From Bacteroidia bacterium (GTDB lineage Bacteria; Bacteroidota; Bacteroidia; Bacteroidales; BM523), in the NCBI GenBank assembly GCA_016209245.1, contig JACQWN010000233.1:1-31333 (forward strand): a DNA stretch of 31,333 bases, written 5' to 3'. Positions 1 to 6,796 of this stretch are shown here, piece after piece (positions within the stretch are counted from its first letter, which is position 1; each line of letters opens with the position of its first letter). Made by a program: the position numbers and the translations under genes. The notes beneath the pieces were generated by a model. That model was not told the DNA's origin, did no database searches, and saw only the letters and a list, made by a program, of their open reading frames with translations.

Positions 1-1
1 C

Positions 2-961
2 CGGCTTATTATTGATGAGGTGCAAAAAGTGCCTCAGTTGCTGGATGCGCTTCAATATATTATTGACAATTATCATGTACAATGTGTTATTACAGGATCC
101 AGCGCCCGGAAGCTGAAAAGGGGAATGTCAAATTTACTGGGAGGGAGGGCGGTACAACGTTTTTTATTTCCGTTTATATGGAATGAAATCCGGGATATAG
201 GACGGCTGGAAGAAGTGTTGGTGTATGGCACGCTGCCCCCGGTTATTATCACATCCAACCTCCACCGTCGTCGGGATATCCTCGTTGCATATACTGAAAC
301 CTATATCAGGGAGGAAATACAGGCGGAAGGTATTATCAGGAAGGTTGGTTCATTTTCAAGATTTATTGATATGGCGGCAGCGCAGTTTGGCGAACAGGTC
401 AGCTACAGCGAAATCGCACGGGAGTGCCAATTACCGGTCATGACCGTAAAATCCTATTATGAAATACTTGAAGACACTCTTATTGGCATTGTACTGAAAC
501 CATACCGCAAAAGCATTCGAAAGCGGCTCGCCGCTCATCCCAAAGTATATTTTTTCGACAACGGGGTTGTAAATGCCATTAACGGACATCTCGGGGAACT
601 GAATGATCATTCGCTGGCCGGACGATTGTTCGAACAATTTATCATTTGTGAAACCTACCGGCATTTAAAATATTTTCAGAGCAACGTTCAAATTTATTAC
701 TGGCGTACAAATACAGGGGCTGAAGTAGATCTTTTATTGGTGAGAAACAACCGGATTACCGGCGCATTTGAAATCAAATATTCCGGACAAATTGGCAGTA
801 CGCACCTGACAGGTCTGCGGGCTTTTAATGACGATAACCCCGGCGTTCCATGCTATGTGATATGCCGGGCAGACCAACCCTATACTATTGGTAATGTTAA
901 GATAATCAACTGGCAGGATTATCTGAAAATACTGAACAAGTTATTTGAGATTCGACGTTAG
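2..961 (+). CDS. AAA ATPase with DUF4143 C-terminal domain, 5' part outside the window
   Basis: The reading frame is open from the first bases. It begins within the Walker B region (LIIDEVQKVP, a run of hydrophobic residues ending in D-E) and continues through a sensor-1-like ITGSSARKL segment, as in the DUF4143 family of AAA+ proteins. The C-terminal half carries the DUF4143 nuclease-like part (FEQFIICETYR, then a YYWRTNTGAEVDLLL segment and FEIKYS). The Walker A loop must lie left of the window. An internal GTG at 20 is not the real start, because homology runs upstream of it. The role of these proteins is unsettled; they are abundant, mobile and sometimes discussed as toxin-antitoxin or defence-like. 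The stop overlaps the convergent xdhB end by 21 bp. Base composition looks more GC-rich than its neighbours, which may indicate acquisition (inference). Confidence 0.88.
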   Translation, partial: RLIIDEVQKVPQLLDALQYIIDNYHVQCVITGSSARKLKRGMSNLLGGRAVQRFLFPFIWNEIRDIGRLEEVLVYGTLPPVIITSNLHRRRDILVAYTETYIREEIQAEGIIRKVGSFSRFIDMAAAQFGEQVSYSEIARECQLPVMTVKSYYEILEDTLIGIVLKPYRKSIRKRLAAHPKVYFFDNGVVNAINGHLGELNDHSLAGRLFEQFIICETYRHLKYFQSNVQIYYWRTNTGAEVDLLLVRNNRITGAFEIKYSGQIGSTHLTGLRAFNDDNPGVPCYVICRADQPYTIGNVKIINWQDYLKILNKLFEIRR

Positions 962-3244
962 CTTCTCAATAGCCAGAAGTATTTTCTCATTCGTCATTGG
1001 AATATTCCATTCAGGTTCAATTGTATGATTTCCAACCGCAGATACAGCATATTTCATAGCAAGCCAAACTGAAAAAGCCAGCATAAACGGCGGCTCTCCT
1101 ACCGCTTTGCTTTGATGAATTGTATTCGGATTGGGCGCTCCTTGCAAAAGATTAACATTAAATTGTCCGGGAATATCACGAACCCCGGGAATTTTATATG
1201 TATCAGGAGAAAAATTCAATAAATTACCTTTTTCATCATATTTGCATTCTTCTGTTGTACACCATCCGACACCTTGCATAAAACCGCCCTGTATTTGCCC
1301 AATGTCAATAGCTGTATTTATTGATTGTCCGGTATCGTGTAAAATATCAGCACGGATAATACGGTGATAACCGGTAAGAATGTCCACTTCCACTTCACTG
1401 ACCGCCATTCCGAAAGCATAATAATAGAACGGAGCGCCTTTGCCTGTTGTCCGGTTGAAATGAACTCCCGGAGTATGGTAAAATCCGGTAGCGCTAAGAC
1501 TTACACGGTTCAGATGAACGATAGGAATAGCTTTGGAAAAAAGAATTTTTTTCCCCCGGTTTTTTGAATCAATGATAAAATTATTCTCAAAAATAAGAGC
1601 ATCTTGGTTTGTGAACTTTTTCTCTTTGTTAAATTCATCAGCAATAACAGAAGCAATTCTTTTCTTTAGCTTATCAATAGCATTTTTTACAGCCATTCCG
1701 TTCATATCGGTTCCCGATGATGCAGCAGTTGGAGGGGTATTTGGCACTTTCGATGTATTTGTTTCATTCACTTTCACATTTTCAAGAGCAATACCAAATT
1801 CTTTTGCTGCAATCTGTTTGATTTTAGTATGAAGCCCCTGACCCATTTCCGTACCGCCATGATTAACCAGCACGGAACCATCGGTATAAACATTAACAAG
1901 AGCACCTGCCTGATTTAAAAATGATGTAGTAAAAGAAATACCGAATTTGACCGGCGTCAGGGCAATACCTCTTTTAATAAATTCATTTTCTGAATTAAAA
2001 TTGTCAACTGCCTTTTTTCTTTCTTTGTATTGCGATGATTCCAGCAAACGCTCCCAAAGCATATAAAGCCGGTTGTTTTCAATAATTTGACCGTAAGGTG
2101 TGATATTACGGTCGTTTAAACCATAAAAATTTATGAAACGAATATCAGCACTATCTTTTTTAAGATACCATGCAATCCTGTCAATAATTGTTTCTATACC
2201 GGCCATTCCTTGCGGTCCGCCAAAACCACGGAAGGCCGTATTCGATACCATATTTGTTTTCCATGCATTTCCTGTGATACGCATATTAGGCACGAAATAA
2301 GCATTATCGGCGTGCAACATGGCTCTTTCCAATATCGCCATTGTCAAATCGGTAGCATATCCGCCGTTACAATTTTGCTCAAAATCAATGGCTGATATTC
2401 GTCCATCATTATCAAATCCGGCTTTATATTTTATAAGAAAGGGATGCCGTTTCCCTGTAATTATCTGGTCATCTTCACGCCGCAGTCTAAGCTTTACAGG
2501 GCATCTTGCAGAATATGCCAGCAGAGCTGCCCACGCTGCAGCATGATTCGCCTGTGTTTCTTTACCGCCAAAACCCCCACCAATCCTGCGCATAACGACC
2601 TCTACATCATTCTTCTGAATGCCAAGAATTTCAGCAACAATTGCCAGGGTTTCCGAAGGATTTTGGGTTGAGCTGTAAACTTTCATTTCATTTCCTTCAC
2701 CGGGAATGCATAATGATGCCTGAGTTTCAAGATACCAATGCTCCTGTGCGCCTGTAACAAGCTCACCTTCTATAATATGAGGTGAAGCGGCTAAAGCTTT
2801 TTCAACATCACCGCACTCAATTCTTCTTTGTGGTTGCAAAAGCTCTCCTTTTTGCATTGCCTGTTCAATACTTAAAACCGGCTCTAATTCTTCAAAATTA
2901 ATATGGATTTCCTTTGCCGCTTTTCGTGCATTTTCTTCATTATCTGCAGCTATAAGAAAAATTGCTTGTCCTATACAAAAAACATCATTTTCAGCAAGCA
3001 CGGATTCATCATGAAACACAGGACCCATCTGGTTTTTACCAGGAATATCAACGAATGACAGTATTTTTTTTATGCCGGGCATATTAATGGCACGGCTAAT
3101 ATCAAATGATTTAATCTTTGCTCTGGAATAAGAGCTGTAAACAACATAACCTGTAAGGCAATTATCATCAACAGGAATATCATCAACATAAACAGCGGTA
3201 CCTGTTACATGATATATTCCACTTTCGTGTGGGATATTTTTCAT
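941..3244 (-). CDS. xdhB: Xanthine dehydrogenase, molybdenum-binding subunit
   Basis: This 767-residue protein is the molybdopterin-binding catalytic subunit of a xanthine dehydrogenase-type molybdenum hydroxylase, converting hypoxanthine/xanthine to urate in the cytoplasm. Residues diagnostic of true XDH are visible. A GGGFGGKET loop puts a Glu at 229, an ERAMLHADN segment puts an Arg at 307, and a GEPPF motif puts the base-catalyst Glu near 717. The 78-residue spacing between Glu229 and Arg307 matches the substrate-binding Glu and Arg of characterised XDHs (established knowledge). SNTAFRGFGGPQGM (around 334-347) is also typical. It is the last gene of an xdhC-xdhA-xdhB series, with 126 bp separating it from xdhA. 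The naming follows the Rhodobacter convention (XdhA = FeS/FAD, XdhB = Mo). It looks intact. A related purine hydroxylase with another substrate is possible but less likely. Confidence 0.93.
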   Translation of the reverse strand: MKNIPHESGIYHVTGTAVYVDDIPVDDNCLTGYVVYSSYSRAKIKSFDISRAINMPGIKKILSFVDIPGKNQMGPVFHDESVLAENDVFCIGQAIFLIAADNEENARKAAKEIHINFEELEPVLSIEQAMQKGELLQPQRRIECGDVEKALAASPHIIEGELVTGAQEHWYLETQASLCIPGEGNEMKVYSSTQNPSETLAIVAEILGIQKNDVEVVMRRIGGGFGGKETQANHAAAWAALLAYSARCPVKLRLRREDDQIITGKRHPFLIKYKAGFDNDGRISAIDFEQNCNGGYATDLTMAILERAMLHADNAYFVPNMRITGNAWKTNMVSNTAFRGFGGPQGMAGIETIIDRIAWYLKKDSADIRFINFYGLNDRNITPYGQIIENNRLYMLWERLLESSQYKERKKAVDNFNSENEFIKRGIALTPVKFGISFTTSFLNQAGALVNVYTDGSVLVNHGGTEMGQGLHTKIKQIAAKEFGIALENVKVNETNTSKVPNTPPTAASSGTDMNGMAVKNAIDKLKKRIASVIADEFNKEKKFTNQDALIFENNFIIDSKNRGKKILFSKAIPIVHLNRVSLSATGFYHTPGVHFNRTTGKGAPFYYYAFGMAVSEVEVDILTGYHRIIRADILHDTGQSINTAIDIGQIQGGFMQGVGWCTTEECKYDEKGNLLNFSPDTYKIPGVRDIPGQFNVNLLQGAPNPNTIHQSKAVGEPPFMLAFSVWLAMKYAVSAVGNHTIEPEWNIPMTNEKILLAIEKLTSNLK

Positions 3245-3310
3245 ATAATTATGTCACCCTTTCAGGGTTTTGGTTAATATTTATTATCTTTTTCTATAAT
3301 TATGCCATCT

Positions 3311-3355
3311 GTTTCGACAGGTGTTACAGTGAGCCTGTCGAACTGCTCAACACAT
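3311..3355. repeat. Dispersed hairpin repeat between xdhA and xdhB
   Basis: The 126-bp spacer contains an inverted repeat: TTCGACAGG at 3313-3321 and CCTGTCGAA at 3334-3342, with a 12-nt loop. It is followed by CTGCTCAACACATCGCC. Related strings with a TTCGAyAAGCTCAAtrcAkCGC-like core recur at 4884-4908, 6246-6288, 6515-6539 and 6569-6595. It lies within the xdhA-xdhB transcript and could form an RNA hairpin between the two cistrons. It has no U-tract typical of an intrinsic terminator. Confidence 0.6.
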
Positions 3356-3370
3356 CGCCTTCGGGATTTA

Positions 3371-4822
3371 TTAGTTACACTTTTTTACATCGTTCCAGAA
3401 TTTCAACAATAAATTTTTTGCCATTATACTGCGTCCAGGAGCGCCTGAACGTGCATCGGATATAGGTGTAAAATCTTCCTCAATGAAATTCATTGCTTGT
3501 TCAACGTTTTCTCTTGTCCATTGCTTTCCTGTCAGGAATTTTTCTGTATTAACAGCCCTCTTTGTCCATGCCGACATGCCACCATAAAAAAGTTCAATTT
3601 GTTTGACAATGTTGTTTTGAAATAATTCAAGGCAGAATGCTACGTTTACTGTTGAAATATCCAAATCCCTGCGCTTGGAAATTTTATATGCTGTGACAAT
3701 TTTTTCAGGTGGCAGTTTTGGAATTTTTATTCCTGCAATAATTTCATCATATTTAATTTGAGTAGTACGGTATCCGGTAATAAAATTTCTGATATTAATT
3801 TCCCGTGTATGATTTTGGCTCTGTAATATTACTTCAGCGTCATAAGCCATAAGCACCGGCAGTGTATCGCCAATGGGTGAGGCGGAGGCAACATTTCCGC
3901 CAAGTGTCGCCTGGTTTCTCACCTGCCTGCTTCCAAAAATTTTTAATATATTATAAAATGGTGGAAAGATATTTTTTACAGCAGATTTTATATCTTCAAT
4001 ACATGCAGCAGATCCAATAATAATATAGTCTTTTTTAATGTCAATCTTTTTTAGCTGTTGTACATTGGAAATATCAATAAGCCGGTTAAGCGATTCGTGC
4101 TTTTTATTTACTCTTAATACGGTATCGGTATTTCCGGAAACAATAGTATAATGTTCCTTGCTATTATTTAAAATACTCCATATTTGTTTAATATCAGCTA
4201 AAATGTAATAGCAGCACTCGTTTTTTTCAATTTTAATTGTTTTTGAGGTGTTATTTCTGATATTTTTCAGCATCCTGATAATTTCAGGTTCTTCAGCATT
4301 AAAATGGTCCTTTCCGTTGAACCTGCAAGCTTCTTTTATTGCATCAATAACAGGGAGATAGCCGGTACAACGGCAAAGATTACCAGCCAAAGCATCCAGG
4401 ATTTCTTCGTAGCCTGGTGTTTTACATTGTTTATAAAGAGCGAATGCCGACATAACGATTCCCGGAGTACAATAACCGCATTGGCTGCCATGCCTGTCAA
4501 CAAGCGCTTTCTGGATAATATGCGGATTTTGAGGTGTACCAAGATTTTCGACAGTAATTACATATTTCCCGTGTATCTGTGGAAGAAAAATCAGGCACGA
4601 GTTGAAGGCATTATATTTTAATTTATTGCTACCATCAGGTTCAGCAATTACTACTGTACATGCACCGCAATCGCCCTCGTTGCAGCCCTCTTTGGTTCCC
4701 TTATGACCGGGAAGACTCCTTAAATACTGAAGAAGTGTCGTTGTGGGATAATAAGGGCTGTTTCTAAAGCCGATTTCTGTAACTTTTCCGTCAAGTACAA
4801 ATGCAATTTTATTATGGTTCAT
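3371..4822 (-). CDS. xdhA: Xanthine dehydrogenase, [2Fe-2S]/FAD subunit
   Basis: This 483-residue protein is the electron-transfer subunit of xanthine dehydrogenase. The N-terminal plant-type ferredoxin domain has cysteines 47, 52, 55 and 76 (EGCNEGDCGACTVV). The second [2Fe-2S] domain has Cys115/118 (QCGYCTPG) and Cys150/152 (NLCRCTGY). The C-terminal half is a CO-dehydrogenase-flavoprotein-like FAD domain, with SGNTD near 230 and FGSRQVRNQATLGGNVASASP around 295-315. Length and domain order match two-subunit XDHs that fuse FeS and FAD modules. Electrons from the Mo subunit pass through both clusters to FAD and then probably NAD+. It lies directly after xdhC, with only an octamer repeat array between them. 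The ATG at 4822 fits the family N-terminus well. Confidence 0.93.
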   Translation of the reverse strand: MNHNKIAFVLDGKVTEIGFRNSPYYPTTTLLQYLRSLPGHKGTKEGCNEGDCGACTVVIAEPDGSNKLKYNAFNSCLIFLPQIHGKYVITVENLGTPQNPHIIQKALVDRHGSQCGYCTPGIVMSAFALYKQCKTPGYEEILDALAGNLCRCTGYLPVIDAIKEACRFNGKDHFNAEEPEIIRMLKNIRNNTSKTIKIEKNECCYYILADIKQIWSILNNSKEHYTIVSGNTDTVLRVNKKHESLNRLIDISNVQQLKKIDIKKDYIIIGSAACIEDIKSAVKNIFPPFYNILKIFGSRQVRNQATLGGNVASASPIGDTLPVLMAYDAEVILQSQNHTREINIRNFITGYRTTQIKYDEIIAGIKIPKLPPEKIVTAYKISKRRDLDISTVNVAFCLELFQNNIVKQIELFYGGMSAWTKRAVNTEKFLTGKQWTRENVEQAMNFIEEDFTPISDARSGAPGRSIMAKNLLLKFWNDVKKCN

Positions 4823-4951
4823 TTTAGCAATTTAGCAATTTAACAATTTAACAATTTAGCAATTTAACAATTTAGCAATTTAACATTTCGACAAGCTCAA
4901 TGCATCGCAATTTAGCAATTTAACAATTTAGCAATTTAACAATTTAGCAAT
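4823..4951. repeat. Octamer tandem array (GCAATTTA/ACAATTTA) between xdhC and xdhA
   Basis: The whole xdhC-xdhA spacer is an array of 8-bp units alternating between gCAATTTA and aCAATTTA. About eight units lie at 4823-4883 and about five more at 4907-4951. The array is split by a copy of the TTCGACAAGCTCAA repeat (4884-4908). On the transcribed minus strand each unit reads TAAATTGY, so every repeat carries a TAA, and the 8-bp period puts stops in all three frames. The last codons of xdhC already lie in the array, which supplies its TAA stop. Confidence 0.9.
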
Positions 4952-5606
4952 TTTTGCTTGAATTACGAACATCAATTAATTTTGCCAAAATGCTGATTGC
5001 AATTTCTTCGGGTGTTTCAACTGCAAATTTAATTCCTATAGGCATATTAATTTTATCTAATTCTTCCTGTGTTAAAATATTCTGGCTGATGAAACGTTCC
5101 TTTGCCATTTTAACTTTTTTATTGCTGCCAATCATACCTATATATTTATGAGGTTTTCGGGCAACGACAGCTAATATATCCTCATCGAAGGAATGCTTGG
5201 GAGTAACAATTACAATATAAGAATCATCATCAAAATTACATTGTTCAACTGCCTTAAGATAAGACATTTCGATACATTTACAGCCATTAAACTCTTCACT
5301 GTTGAAAATTCCCTGCCTATCGTCAATGACAATTACCTGAAATGATAGCTCTTTTGCGAATTGAGCAAGGGTCCGGCCAATATGGCCTGCTCCAAAAATA
5401 AATAATTTATGGTTTGGATTTACCGGCTCAAAGTAAACATTTACCGACCCTCCGCAATGCATTGAAAGGTCATCGAAAAGTTCATATTGCTTAGTGCATG
5501 GAGTAGCTTGTCCAGTAACTGCAACCGCGTCTTTAATGACTTGCGTTTCAATGCTTCCGCCACCTACTGTGCCAATAGTCGTACTATCTGTGTTAATGTA
5601 GAGGCA
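4944..5606 (-). pseudogene. xdhC: XdhC-type molybdenum-cofactor chaperone, 5'-truncated
   Basis: XdhC proteins bind and sulfurate/insert molybdenum cofactor into XDH. The C-terminal Rossmann domain is clear: LFIFGAGHIGRTLAQFAKE, then YIGMIGSNKK and FAVETPEEIAISILAKLI. The first in-frame ATG is at 5462, giving 172 residues. Family homology continues upstream in the same frame: TTIGTVGGGSIETQV and the MHCGG region, reading back to about 5606. There the frame enters a 66-bp inverted-repeat element and meets a TAG at 5646-5648. No ATG, GTG or TTG exists in frame between 5462 and that stop. The N-terminal 40 or so residues of the XdhC fold are therefore missing. It may be a pseudogene, or a shortened protein starting at 5462 with only the Rossmann part. 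xdhA and xdhB downstream look intact. Confidence 0.85.
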
Positions 5607-5672
5607 AGAGATGACATCTTTTGTTTCTACAAGCAGTATAATTTGCTAATATAGTAAAAAGATGTCATCTCT
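5607..5672. repeat. 66-bp inverted-repeat element at the broken 5' end of xdhC
   Basis: AGAGATGACATCTTTT at 5607-5622 is repeated perfectly inverted (AAAAGATGTCATCTCT) at 5657-5672, with a 34-nt centre. The outer edge coincides with the point where XdhC homology ends. GTGTTAATGT occurs on both sides (5590-5599 and 5682-5691) as a loose direct repeat, but no clean target duplication abuts the ends. It may be a MITE-like insertion or the scar of a larger insertion; it could also act as a hairpin in RNA. Confidence 0.7.
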
Positions 5673-5695
5673 ATGCGTAATGTGTTAATGTGTTT

Positions 5696-5723
5696 TTGCA
5701 AAGTTAAAAAATAATTATTTTTG
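5696..5723 (+). promoter_or_regulatory. Putative Bacteroidota promoter for the DUF4160/DUF2442 pair
   Basis: A TATTTTTG (5716-5723) matches the -7 consensus TAnnTTTG. A TTG lies at 5696-5698, 17 nt upstream, slightly shorter than the usual 19. The start codon at 5736 follows 12 nt later, giving a very short leader. Confidence 0.5.
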
Positions 5724-5735
5724 TAGAAAAAAATT

Positions 5736-5993
5736 ATGCCAGAAATAAGCAGATTTTACGGAATAATAATCTTAATGAACTTTAAAGATCATAAGCCACC
5801 TCATTTCCATGCATGGTATAATGAGTTTAAAATTACTGTTACTATAAGAGACGGGATTGTAAAAGGAGAAATGCCCCAACGTGCATTAAAATTGGTTTTT
5901 GACTGGTTAGAACAACATCGTGAGGAATTGTTAAAAATTTGGGAACTTGCTCAAAAAGGCGAACAACTTAGAAAAATAGAACCTTTAAAATAA
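5736..5993 (+). CDS. DUF4160 domain protein
   Basis: This 85-residue protein has the hallmark of DUF4160: an IMNFKDHKPPHFHAWY-like segment near residues 14-28, with the conserved H-x-PPHFHA core. An amphipathic C-terminal helix region follows (FDWLEQHREELLKIWELAQ). DUF4160 proteins are usually paired with a DUF2442 protein, exactly as here with a 5-bp gap. The pairing is widely regarded as toxin-antitoxin-like, but I know of no firm biochemical function. It lies divergent from the truncated xdhC, immediately beyond the inverted-repeat element. Insertion of this pair may be connected with the loss of the xdhC 5' end (inference). Confidence 0.85.
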   Translation: MPEISRFYGIIILMNFKDHKPPHFHAWYNEFKITVTIRDGIVKGEMPQRALKLVFDWLEQHREELLKIWELAQKGEQLRKIEPLK

Positions 5994-5998
5994 ATACT

Positions 5999-6244
5999 AT
6001 GTTTTTAGAAGTAATAAAAGCAGAATATATTAAAGAATATAAAGTTAAACTTTGGTTTAATAATGGAGATGAACGTATAGTTGATTTAAAAAGAAGATTG
6101 AAAGGTAAAGTATTTGAGCCATTAAAAGATAAAGAGTATTTCAGAAATTTTACAATAAAATTTAATACTATTGAATGGCAGAATGGAGCTGATTTTGCAC
6201 CTGAATATTTATACAAAATCTCTACAATAAGAAATAATACTTAG
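5999..6244 (+). CDS. DUF2442 domain protein
   Basis: This 81-residue protein matches DUF2442: an N-terminal VIKAEYIKEYKVKLWFNNGDERIVDL beta-rich stretch, a central FEPLKDKEYFRNF, and a C-terminal TIEWQNGADFAPEYLY motif (W-x-N-G-x-D-x-x-P-E-x-L), which is the family signature. It is probably co-transcribed with the DUF4160 gene, starting 5 bp after its stop. By analogy to adjacent small-gene pairs it may be the regulatory or antitoxin partner, but which one is toxic is not shown by the sequence. Confidence 0.85.
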   Translation: MFLEVIKAEYIKEYKVKLWFNNGDERIVDLKRRLKGKVFEPLKDKEYFRNFTIKFNTIEWQNGADFAPEYLYKISTIRNNT

Positions 6245-6796
6245 ACAGTTCGACTTGGCTCACCGCATGCATGTTCAACACAGCGCCTTGTGACTTGCTA
6301 ATATTTAATGATATTAATCAGCAAGATAACATGATTACTAAAACAGAATTAAAAAATATTAATAAAAAAGTTCCCAATTTGCGAATTATATATTATCTTT
6401 CTACAAGTCTTTTGATTAATGATTATCAACTTATTATACAATAATGTTCGGTTGCTAATCAAGTAAGCCGCCCTGACATATGAACTGACGGGGAGAGTTT
6501 CTCACACAATCGTACATTTCGGCTACACTCAGTGTAAACCAAGCGGGTCGCGAATACGGTGGTTCGATATTTCGATAAGCTCAATACAGCGCAGGTATCA
6601 GTATTATAGCTCTTTTTTGCCAACGAAGTGCATTTCATAAGATCAATGCGTCTAATAAAACACACCTGCTTTTAAATATAATATATAGTTTTTATAATAT
6701 CAAATTTTCTTCTTATCATTGGCGGATAGAGAAAAATAAAATAACCTATTATATATTAGATTTTTACTGAAGTATAAACCATTAAAATTTACTGCA
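6245..6796. other. Gene-poor, repeat-bearing spacer of about 550 bp
   Basis: No convincing gene is present. Three degenerate copies of the TTCGACAAGCTCAA-type repeat lie at 6246-6288, 6515-6539 and 6569-6595, and a weaker one around 6630-6653. A 37-codon frame at 6331-6444 (starting MITKTELKNINKKV) has no recognisable family and is probably chance or a remnant. The minus-strand frame over 6459-6665 translates the repeats and shows no protein character. The last 100 bp are very AT-rich and should contain the promoter of the carboxylase operon, but I could not pick a clear TAnnTTTG element. The stretch 6459-6600 is more GC-rich than its flanks. Confidence 0.6.

Noticed and set aside
941..3244. 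Plus-strand frames opposite xdhB as genes
   Set aside because: They are antisense shadows of a well-conserved enzyme and show no protein-family character.
4823..4951. CRISPR-like array
   Set aside because: The repeats are 8 bp, directly adjacent and without unique spacers; no cas genes are present. It is a simple tandem repeat.
6459..6665. 68-codon minus-strand frame as a gene
   Set aside because: It translates degenerate dispersed repeats, has no family resemblance and an unusual composition.
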